Shown piece after piece: positions 35,933 to 42,071 of a stretch of DNA of 42,071 nt. The stretch lies in NCBI RefSeq assembly GCF_011378855.1, contig NZ_WTLB01000038.1, positions 1 to 42,071 on the forward strand. The letters are read 5' to 3'. Position 1 is the first letter of the stretch. Each line of letters begins with the position of its first letter. Below the pieces are notes generated by a model. That model saw nothing but the letters and a program-made list of their open reading frames with translations, was not told the DNA's origin and did no database searches. This stretch comes from Pseudoalteromonas sp. Z1A8. Lineage in GTDB: Bacteria; Pseudomonadota; Gammaproteobacteria; Enterobacterales; Alteromonadaceae. The translations under genes were made by a program, and so were the position numbers.

Positions 35933-36319
35933 TTAAACCTCATATAGCTCAAGTGGCAAGTTATCTGGATCGGCAAAAAAGGTAAACTTTTTGCCGGTTA
36001 TTTCATCCACTCTAATATCCTCAACGTTTACTTCGCACGATTCTAAATACGTTTTTGCAATCTGTACATCAGCTACCTTAAAAGCTAAATGTCTTAGGCC
36101 TTGTGCTTCTGGATAGCTTGGTCTTACAGGTGCGCCATCAAACGAAAATAGCTCTATTTGACTGCCATCGGGCATGGCTAAATCTAATTTATATGAATTA
36201 CGCTCTGCTCTAAAGTGCTCATTAATAACGTTAAGTTTAAGTACGTTGCTATAGAAGTGTTTAGAGCGTACGTAGTCACTGCAAATAATAGCAGCGTGAT
36301 GAATACCTAAAAGTTTCAA
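35933..36319 (-). CDS. gloA2: VOC metalloenzyme, YaeR (GloA2)-type
   Basis: Protein of 128 residues of the vicinal-oxygen-chelate superfamily. It follows E. coli YaeR closely: HHAAIICSDY, FYSNVLKL, IELFSFDGAPVRPSYPEAQGLRHLAF, and the ending FTFFADPDNLPLELYE. Metal ligands are the first His, the Glu of IELFSF, the His of LRHLAF and the Glu of LELYE. The role of YaeR is not settled. The frame is open to 36340, but the TTG at 36319 has AAGGA seven bases upstream and places the family N-terminus correctly. Confidence 0.88.
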   Translation of the reverse strand: MKLLGIHHAAIICSDYVRSKHFYSNVLKLNVINEHFRAERNSYKLDLAMPDGSQIELFSFDGAPVRPSYPEAQGLRHLAFKVADVQIAKTYLESCEVNVEDIRVDEITGKKFTFFADPDNLPLELYEV

Positions 36320-36339
36320 ATTTAATTCCTTAAAAAGCA

Positions 36340-36364
36340 AAAACGCACTTATAAAGTGCGTTTT
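36340..36364 (-). terminator. Terminator after the FabH-type gene
   Basis: 11-bp perfect stem (AAAACGCACTT at 36340-36350 and AAGTGCGTTTT at 36354-36364) with a 3-base loop and T-rich ends, between the FabH-type stop and the VOC gene. It separates their transcription at least partly. Confidence 0.9.
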
Positions 36365-36388
36365 ATGTATAGCTTATTACATGTGTTT

Positions 36389-37468
36389 TTAGCTTGGCTC
36401 AGCTTCTTTACATGCTTTAACGGCCGGTGCTACAAGTTCTAAGCCTGTTTTATCACATGGCGGTAAAGCGGCATCGCTTACACTAATAGGCGTTACACGT
36501 TCGCCCCATTTTATGTAACTTGCAGCCCACGTAAGGCCTGCACCAAATGCAGCAGACATAATGTTTGAATGCGGTTTAATTAACCCTTGCTCAACCGCTT
36601 CACATAACGCAATAGCAATAGTCGCAGCAGAGGTATTACCATACTCACCAATGTTAACCATTACTTTTTCGTCAGGTACTTTTAAACGATGCTGAATAGC
36701 CTGAATAATGCGTAAGTTAGCTTGGTGTGGAACGAGTACATTAATGTCATCAAGGCTCAAATCGGCTTGTTTAAGTACATCGTCACACGCTTCACTCATA
36801 CCTTTAACAGCACGTTTAAATATTTCACGACCTTCAAATAATAAATCAGATGGGCCAATTGGCTCATACTTATTTAAATCGCTACCAAAGTTAGTGATGT
36901 GTAAAATATCGCGGTCTTCACTGTCACAACCTGTTTTGGTTGCCAGTAAACCAGCTGGTGTTTCTGCAGCTTCAAGTACGACTGCACCTGAACCATCGCC
37001 AAATAAAACAGCGCTATCGCGACGTGACCAGTTTACGTACCACGTCATGCGCTCTGCAGCTATTACTACTGCTTTTTTGATCATACCCGCTTGAATTTGT
37101 GCTGTAGCGGCTTGCAATGCATATAAAAAGCCAGAACATGCCGCGTTTGTATCCATTGCGGCAGCGCCGGTTGCACCAATATTTTTTTGCACTTGTGAGG
37201 CGGTATTTGCCACAACAGTAGAAGGTGTACAAGTGGCTAATATAACTAAATCAATATCTTTAGGGTCAACGCCTGCGCACGCAATAGCATGCTTAGCTGC
37301 AACGGTTGCCAGCTCGGCGGTACTTACATGGCTCACTCGGCGAGATTTAATGCCAGTACGCGTGGTTATCCACTCGTCGGTAGTATCAACTATTTCACTA
37401 ATCTCATCGTTGCTAATGCTTGCTGGTGGAATGCATTTACCCCAACCAGTGATATGTGCGTAAGGCAT
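36389..37468 (-). CDS. 3-oxoacyl-ACP synthase III (FabH-type)
   Basis: Ketosynthase of 359 residues of the FabH family, which condenses acyl-CoA with malonyl-ACP to start fatty-acid chains. Signatures: [16 protein letters not shown] near the N-terminus, catalytic C111 in [11 protein letters not shown], His in VPHQANLRI and Asn in [10 protein letters not shown], completing the C-H-N triad. It is about 35-40 residues longer than E. coli FabH because of a C-terminal tail (from about 325). It stands alone, outside any fab cluster, so it may be a second FabH with a special primer preference or serve a different pathway. AAGAGAG precedes the ATG. Confidence 0.9.
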   Translation of the reverse strand: MPYAHITGWGKCIPPASISNDEISEIVDTTDEWITTRTGIKSRRVSHVSTAELATVAAKHAIACAGVDPKDIDLVILATCTPSTVVANTASQVQKNIGATGAAAMDTNAACSGFLYALQAATAQIQAGMIKKAVVIAAERMTWYVNWSRRDSAVLFGDGSGAVVLEAAETPAGLLATKTGCDSEDRDILHITNFGSDLNKYEPIGPSDLLFEGREIFKRAVKGMSEACDDVLKQADLSLDDINVLVPHQANLRIIQAIQHRLKVPDEKVMVNIGEYGNTSAATIAIALCEAVEQGLIKPHSNIMSAAFGAGLTWAASYIKWGERVTPISVSDAALPPCDKTGLELVAPAVKACKEAEPS

Positions 37469-37797
37469 AGTATGCTCTCTTAAGGTGGTCTGACATGTAT
37501 TACTTATGAAGACGTTATATCAAAAAATGGCTTTCAAGACTAGTTTATGAGGTGTTTTGGCGTGTAATTACTGATAATTAAAAGAGAATTATATATAAGT
37601 TGATTTAAAAAAGAGCAAGCCTAAGTATAATCTTAGTGTTCAGGCTGATCGCTCTCCTTATAATAAAAATTAGTGGCTTGAGTGTTGGTATGCAAGCAGA
37701 TAGTATTAATTCAATAAATTATTGTCGAAATGCTACCGTATTTTAGAGCGTCATGAGTTATAAAAACAGAGTCGATTTATAAACAATAGGGAAGGTT
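37469..37797. other. Divergent intergenic region with imperfect hairpin
   Basis: About 330 bases between divergent genes and without an ORF. AGAGC (37612) pairs with GCTCT (37651) and GCCT with AGGC inside, giving a broken stem-loop. A TATAAT at 37659-37664 directly follows it and may be the -10 of the rightward genes, but no convincing -35 lies 16-18 bases before it. Confidence 0.4.
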
Positions 37798-38202
37798 ATG
37801 AGCAGCAAAATAAAAGTGTCGTTGTTTAATCATTTGATTGACGCTGAGCGCCAGTTACTAGACCCAGAAGTTCGCCAATCTGAGCGCGCATTAGATGCTT
37901 TACTCGATGATGAATTTATCGAAATTGCTGCCAACGGCACTACATTTAATAAATACCAAGTACTTACCCGCTTACCTACCGAGGTTGTGCCACAGTTTTA
38001 TAATCAGCATTTTAAGGGCCGAATGCTGAGCGATGATGTAGTGCAACTTAGTTATCAAGCAGCTTATAGGCGCTCTGCTCGCAGTGAATTTAATTATTCA
38101 TTGCGTATGTCGCTTTGCCGTAAGCAAGGTGAGCAATGGCAAATGGTGTTTCACCAAGGAACGCCTTGTGCTCCGTTTTCAATTTCGATGGATGATGATT
38201 AA
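37798..38202 (+). CDS. NTF2-like (DUF4440-type) protein
   Basis: Soluble 134-residue protein. The pattern of an N-terminal helix (LFNHLIDAERQLL), then LLDDEFIEIAANGTTFNKYQVL, and a final strand pair (SLCRKQGEQWQMVFHQGTP) is that of the NTF2-like/SnoaL cone fold as in DUF4440. No catalytic residues are assignable. AAGG lies before the ATG. It precedes the RegB-like kinase gene by about 60 bases on the same strand and may be co-transcribed with it. Confidence 0.75.
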   Translation: MSSKIKVSLFNHLIDAERQLLDPEVRQSERALDALLDDEFIEIAANGTTFNKYQVLTRLPTEVVPQFYNQHFKGRMLSDDVVQLSYQAAYRRSARSEFNYSLRMSLCRKQGEQWQMVFHQGTPCAPFSISMDDD

Positions 38203-38263
38203 AAACAATATAACCGTTAAAATAACCTTATTAAACATTTGATTGGGCAATTACCTCTTGTTA

Positions 38264-39505
38264 ATGCGTACCGACCCCACCATTAGTCGACTATTAATGC
38301 TGCGAAGCGGCGCTATTGCGGTGCAATTAATCGCGGTGCTTAGCGTTTATTTTTTACTAGAACATCAAATTGCATTACTGCCTTTACTGATTGTTATTGC
38401 CGTTGAGGCTGTGTTTCAGCTTATTAGCCTGTTTGCCTATCGTAATGTAAGCCGCGCTAAACCTTTGGGTATGTTGATGCAGTTAACCGCTGATGTATTA
38501 TTTTTAACGGTTTTGCTCTCTCTAAGCGGTGGTGCAACCAATGCATTTGTATCACTGTTATTGCTCCCAATAATGATCGCTGCTGTTACGCTGCGAGAAA
38601 AAGGATTAGCTTATATTGCAGTATTAGCCATTGCCGCATACAGTTTGCTACTGATTAAGATGCCCGAACACAGTATGCATCAAATGAATATGAGTGGTCA
38701 CTTTATTGGCATGTGGGTCAATTTTGTTTTAAGTGCCAGCGTAATCGCACTTGTTATTGGCGCAATGAACAGGGCGCTTAAAGAGCGAGAGCGTATTATT
38801 GCAAACGTGCGTGAAAAACAATTACGTAACGAACAGCTTGTTACCTTAGATGGCGCTGCTGCACAAATAACCCATCAACTAGCGACTCCAATTGCAAATT
38901 TACAGTTACTTTTTGAAGAGTTATTAGAAGATCAACCAAACAACCCTATTGTTAAGCACATGCAAGCACCGCTTACTCAGTGCAGTACGCAACTTAACAG
39001 CTTTAGAAAACTCTCAGAGCAATTACGCCTTAAAAATTCGCAAGAGCATACAACGGTAAAGCAGCTGCAAACACAAATTACAGATACACTTTTACTGCAA
39101 TACCCGGATCAGCACATTAAATGGATTACGCCACCAATTGCAGCAACGCTATTGAGTGATGCGATGTTATTGCCTGCTATTTTAAATTTATTGCAAAACG
39201 CCGCGCTCGCCAATCAAAAGCAAGGTCAAACTCAATTAGAGCTGAGTTGGCAGCAAGATAACTTACATAGCGAATGCGTTTACTTGTTAATTCGTGATTT
39301 TGGCCGTGGCTTTTCATCATCGCAGTTAGCAGAGCTGGGCGGGCAACTTATGCCAAGCGATCAAGGAATGGGGCTTGCTGTGCTTTTATCAAACGTTACT
39401 TTTGAGCGTTTAAATGGCTCACTTACCTTGTTTAACCATGCAGATGGCGGCGCTGTTGCCAAAGTGAAACTTGCTATTGTAAACACCGAGAAAACAGCCT
39501 CATGA
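38264..39505 (+). CDS. regB: RegB/PrrB-type redox sensor histidine kinase
   Basis: Inner-membrane kinase of 413 residues with about six helices in the first 175 residues. It carries GGATNAF (89-95), matching the GGxxNPF quinone-site heptapeptide of RegB except for Ala in place of Pro. The H-box is QITHQLATPIANL with H204. C240 in PLTQCSTQLNSF stands where the redox-active cysteine follows the H-box in RegB (H225/C265 in Rhodobacter). The ATPase part has LLQNAALANQ and RDFGRGF with GMGLAV. RegB kinases adjust respiratory and redox genes to quinone state. The frame opens with TTG at 38243; I take the ATG at 38264, though neither has a clear Shine-Dalgarno. It overlaps the response-regulator gene by four bases. 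Confidence 0.88.
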   Translation: MRTDPTISRLLMLRSGAIAVQLIAVLSVYFLLEHQIALLPLLIVIAVEAVFQLISLFAYRNVSRAKPLGMLMQLTADVLFLTVLLSLSGGATNAFVSLLLLPIMIAAVTLREKGLAYIAVLAIAAYSLLLIKMPEHSMHQMNMSGHFIGMWVNFVLSASVIALVIGAMNRALKERERIIANVREKQLRNEQLVTLDGAAAQITHQLATPIANLQLLFEELLEDQPNNPIVKHMQAPLTQCSTQLNSFRKLSEQLRLKNSQEHTTVKQLQTQITDTLLLQYPDQHIKWITPPIAATLLSDAMLLPAILNLLQNAALANQKQGQTQLELSWQQDNLHSECVYLLIRDFGRGFSSSQLAELGGQLMPSDQGMGLAVLLSNVTFERLNGSLTLFNHADGGAVAKVKLAIVNTEKTAS

Positions 39506-40029
39506 AGTTACTTATAATTGAAGACGACATTAATTTAGCCAGCACACTGGCAAGGCGCTTAACTAAACAGGGCTTTACCTGCGAAGTGGCACATAACCAA
39601 AGTGATGCGTTACTTGTTGCGCGCAAATTATTACCTGACTTTGTTTTATTGGACATGAAACTAGGCGACGATAACGGACTTGCACTCATAAAGCCGCTGC
39701 GTAGTTTGCTCCCCCAAGCACATATTGTTTTACTAACCGGATTTGCAAGTATAGCAACCGCAGTAGAGGCAATGCGCTTAGGCGCAAACGACTACCTTAC
39801 TAAGCCGGTTGATATGGCAACATTATTAAAAGCGCTTAACACCGAGCCTGTGGCATCGGCATCGAATGTTATTGATGATGCAGTTATGTCGCCAGAGCGC
39901 TTAGAGTGGGAGCATATTCAACAAGTATTGCACAGTAATAATGGCAATGTGTCGGTTACCGCAAGGCAACTTAATATGCACAGGCGCACGTTACAGCGCA
40001 AGTTACAAAAAAAGCCGGTGCAGCAGTAG
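39502..40029 (+). CDS. regA: RegA/PrrA-type response regulator
   Basis: Response regulator of 175 residues. The receiver has acidic D8/D9, phospho-acceptor D51 in LLDMKLGDDNG, the Thr of LLTGFAS and the Lys of YLTKPVD. A short linker leads to a Fis-type HTH whose sequence, LEWEHIQQVL followed by VTARQLNMHRRTLQRKLQKK, is nearly that of RegA/ActR/PrrA. It starts as ATGA over the RegB stop, so the pair is translationally coupled. Targets are probably respiratory and redox genes; DNA binding must be inferred. Confidence 0.93.
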   Translation: MKLLIIEDDINLASTLARRLTKQGFTCEVAHNQSDALLVARKLLPDFVLLDMKLGDDNGLALIKPLRSLLPQAHIVLLTGFASIATAVEAMRLGANDYLTKPVDMATLLKALNTEPVASASNVIDDAVMSPERLEWEHIQQVLHSNNGNVSVTARQLNMHRRTLQRKLQKKPVQQ

Positions 40030-40056
40030 TTTAGTACTTAATTTAAGGAAGGTGTT

Positions 40057-40479
40057 ATGAGTAATGATGCAGCTACAATAATGCTTAATCAAAAAATTAT
40101 ATTATTTGATGCGCAATGTAAGCTTTGCAGCGCGTGGTGTAATTTTATTATTGCTCACGACACTAATACTATTTTTAAATTATGCAGCGTGCAATCTCCA
40201 AAAGGAGAGCGGTTGTTAACATACTTTGGTTTTTCAACAATTGAGTACGCTTCAATGGTACTTGTTGAAAATGGCAAAGTGCATACTCAAAGCCATGCTT
40301 TTTTTAACGTTGTTAAGCAGCTAGGTTACCCATATAAACTAGCAAACGTATTTAGTGTTTTCCCAAATAGGTTTAATAATTGGTTATACGATAGGGTTGC
40401 TTTAAACCGCTATACCTTATTTGGAAAATATCAGTACTGCAGAATTCCCAACCCAGATGATGCTAAACATTATTTATAA
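40057..40479 (+). CDS. DCC1-family thiol-disulfide oxidoreductase (DUF393)
   Basis: Small protein of 140 residues. The family motif appears as FDAQCKLCSAWCNFII with a CxxC redox pair, followed by the typical FKLCSVQSPKGERLL and the C-terminal region with RFNNWLYDRVALNRYTLFGK. The DCC group is named for Asp and the two Cys, all present here. Its partner is unknown. AAGGAAGG lies before the ATG. It sits 27 bases after RegA and may be part of that transcript, which would fit a redox theme. Confidence 0.9.
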   Translation: MSNDAATIMLNQKIILFDAQCKLCSAWCNFIIAHDTNTIFKLCSVQSPKGERLLTYFGFSTIEYASMVLVENGKVHTQSHAFFNVVKQLGYPYKLANVFSVFPNRFNNWLYDRVALNRYTLFGKYQYCRIPNPDDAKHYL

Positions 40480-40581
40480 ATTAGTGGTTAATACACTGCA
40501 GTATAAGTAGATGCTAGGTTTATGAGGTTGTGTTAAAATCGCCGCGTTTAATTTTAGCTAACGGTATAAAAGGCTTTTTTC

Positions 40582-40860
40582 ATGGCAAACACAGCACATG
40601 CACTTCACATTTTGGTTAAGCACAAAGAAATTGCAGAAGATATTATTAAGCAATTAAGTAAAGGTGCAAAGTTTCAAACCTTAGCTAAAAAGTATTCGTC
40701 ATGCCCGTCGGGCAAAAAAGGCGGAGACTTAGGTGAATTTGGACGCGGGCAAATGGTCCCACAGTTTGATAAAATTGCATTTAAAGGTGCAATTTTAGAG
40801 CCCCACCTAGTTAAAACAAAATTCGGCTGGCATGTAATTAAAGTACTTTATCGTACTTAG
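40582..40860 (+). CDS. ppiC: Peptidyl-prolyl cis-trans isomerase C (parvulin)
   Basis: Single-domain cytoplasmic parvulin of 92 residues, the size of E. coli PpiC. Signature parts: [48 protein letters not shown] and the ending FGWHVIKV. It speeds Xaa-Pro isomerisation in folding proteins. No signal peptide. It ends just before a terminator hairpin. Confidence 0.95.
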   Translation: MANTAHALHILVKHKEIAEDIIKQLSKGAKFQTLAKKYSSCPSGKKGGDLGEFGRGQMVPQFDKIAFKGAILEPHLVKTKFGWHVIKVLYRT

Positions 40861-40913
40861 TTTACTTAAGCAGTTTGGCAAATTGACGCCGTATTGGGGA
40901 GCATCAATTTCAT

Positions 40914-40965
40914 CACCCATTCTAAATTTTATACTTTGACGAATTGAGAATAATTAGAGTGGGTG
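40914..40965 (+). terminator. Probable terminator after ppiC
   Basis: 12-bp stem with one G-T pair (CACCCATTCTAA at 40914-40925 with TTAGAGTGGGTG at 40954-40965) and a 28-base loop, followed on the plus strand by CTATTTTTGTTT. The long loop makes it less certain than a classic terminator. Confidence 0.6.
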
Positions 40966-41082
40966 CTATTTTTGTTTATTTATTCATAACTCTTAATTAA
41001 CACACATATTTAAAGCTATAGAATGAGAACAGTAATTTCAATTTAACCCTAATTACGCAAAAGTCATATAGAACCAGTACAA

Positions 41083-41775
41083 TCAAGCTCTAAAGTCAAT
41101 GCTCAGTGAATCCAAGTAAAAGCCCCCGAAAGTAATCGGGTCAGTATCATTTAGCCTTTTTTCCATTGTATTATAGTCTCGACCAATAGCATATGTCTCT
41201 GGGGGGAATTGATTACTATAGCGCTCCGTTAACTCATTAAGCATAAATGAACCATTAAAGTGATCGGGTTGAAGATCTTCAAATGAAGAACTCCTAAGCT
41301 TAATCGCTTCGACAGTACTTGTATGTACTTGAGAAAAAGCGTCTACCAGCTTATCATTTTTCGCAATTTCTTCTTCTAGTTCTGACAACTTAAAGTCAGA
41401 TAAATTCGAGTCTATGAGTTTCAAATTACCCTCTTTATCCAAAGATAAATCGAGTTTGCTTAAATCTAACTCTGGATTTTGAGCTGTTTGCATGTTCTTA
41501 AAAGCTGCAAACTCTTCTAAGCTAGTATTGAGTGAAGACTGGATTGTCGCCATTTCTTCATCCATTTTTAACGAATTCTCCAATGCATATTCATCAATAT
41601 ACCTCGATAATTCAGCAGAGATCCCTTTATCAATATTAAGCGATATTTTTTCTTGGCTAGGTGGTTGAGATCGCTCAGGCGTTACTGTTTTGAGAGATTT
41701 AACAAGCGCTTGTTGTTCAGTTCGACTTGATTGTGGGTAAGTTGAAATTTGATTGTTTCTATTAATTTCTACCAT
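41083..41775 (-). CDS. Uncharacterised helical protein
   Basis: I do not recognise this 230-residue protein. It has a polar, probably disordered N-terminus (NRNNQISTYPQSSRTEQQ), then acidic helical segments (about 55-160, rich in E, L, D and S). The C-terminal part (about 170-230) contains more aromatic and proline residues and ends GGFYLDSLSIDFRA. There is no signal peptide, membrane helix, cysteine or catalytic motif. AAGGA lies nine bases before the ATG, and the coding sense is convincing. It is a single leftward gene, with no informative neighbour within the window. Confidence 0.75.
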   Translation of the reverse strand: MVEINRNNQISTYPQSSRTEQQALVKSLKTVTPERSQPPSQEKISLNIDKGISAELSRYIDEYALENSLKMDEEMATIQSSLNTSLEEFAAFKNMQTAQNPELDLSKLDLSLDKEGNLKLIDSNLSDFKLSELEEEIAKNDKLVDAFSQVHTSTVEAIKLRSSSFEDLQPDHFNGSFMLNELTERYSNQFPPETYAIGRDYNTMEKRLNDTDPITFGGFYLDSLSIDFRA

Positions 41776-41956
41776 GATTTCAATCCTTGTATATAGTATT
41801 TATTTTACACATTACACTTAATCCTAAGTGCTGTAACTAATGGCTTAAATTTAAACTAAAGAAGATAATTTAACAAGCCTGGAATTTGGGGTGGTGTCTC
41901 TTAATGCTCTAAAACAGACGTAAAAAAGCTATCGTAAACTTCACGCAGTTGTTTGT

Positions 41957-41962
41957 TATAAT
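41957..41962 (+). promoter_or_regulatory. Possible -10 box near the window end
   Basis: A perfect TATAAT follows TTGTTTGT, but the hexamers 16-18 bases upstream (TAAACT, GTAAAC) match -35 poorly. It would drive a rightward gene beyond the window. The remaining sequence from 41776 to 42071 contains no ORF I can support. Confidence 0.3.
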
Positions 41963-42071
41963 CGCTCCAACCTTCTAAGTTTACTCTAAACCCCCTGTGT
42001 CAGGATAGTTGTCGCCTCAATTAATTTACAAATAAACAGGGCGCGGTAAGTTAAAGTAAGTGAATTATCAA

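Noticed and set aside
1..42071. CRISPR array, tRNA/rRNA genes, transposases, toxin-antitoxin or phage genes
   Set aside because: None was seen: no regularly spaced direct repeats, no cloverleaf-like sequence recognised, and no matching proteins among the ORFs.

Overview
The window looks like chromosomal DNA from a marine gammaproteobacterium of the Alteromonadales, most likely Pseudoalteromonas. This rests on AT-rich sequence, the style of the TonB receptors and of the GGDEF/EAL protein, and the mix of housekeeping genes. No database search was possible, so the genus is an inference from remembered protein families. No rRNA, tRNA, CRISPR array, transposase or phage gene was found.

Layout. 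0-9 kb: a PAS-only protein, a CDF metal exporter with an unusual metal site, a 1499-residue propeller/PAS/GGDEF/EAL c-di-GMP sensor, an isochorismatase-like hydrolase, a 6-TM chemotaxis receptor, and a small membrane-anchored thioredoxin-like protein. 9-11 kb: a GDT1/MneA-type Mn2+ exporter with a clear yybP-ykoY Mn2+ riboswitch and a possible leader ORF that overlaps its start codon, then a membrane-anchored XRE regulator and a palindrome-rich non-coding stretch. 11-17 kb: an iron block with bfd, a two-subunit bacterioferritin operon, a TonB siderophore-type receptor behind a very large Fur-like palindrome, a PepSY membrane protein and a second CDF exporter. 17-23.6 kb: a giant hybrid histidine kinase, an SSAT-like acetyltransferase, and a Fur box ahead of an unknown TPR-like gene and an Mn-type superoxide dismutase. 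23.7-30.6 kb: alkylation repair (Ada-AlkA fusion plus Ogt, overlapping by one base), tdk, ltaE, rlmF, an alpha/beta hydrolase and a TPR-sulfotransferase whose start codon abuts a MITE-like element. 30.8-37.5 kb: a large TonB receptor, a tiny Cys-rich gene, a LETM1-like protein, an M17 aminopeptidase, a YaeR-type VOC protein and a FabH-type ketosynthase. 37.8-42 kb: an NTF2-like protein, a RegB/RegA-type redox two-component pair, a DCC1 thiol oxidoreductase, PpiC and an unknown protein.

How the genes fit together. The strongest theme is metal and redox balance. It includes iron storage and release (Bfr, Bfd), iron uptake (TonB receptor, PepSY protein), Mn2+ export under riboswitch control, two CDF exporters, an Mn-SOD behind a Fur box and a RegBA redox system. 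The rest is signalling and ordinary housekeeping. I see no defence island or clearly new multi-gene system. The best candidates for something new are local: the Mn leader uORF, the 16-bp-arm Fur palindrome, the MITE at a gene start, the HxxxH CDF and the XRE-TM-beta protein.
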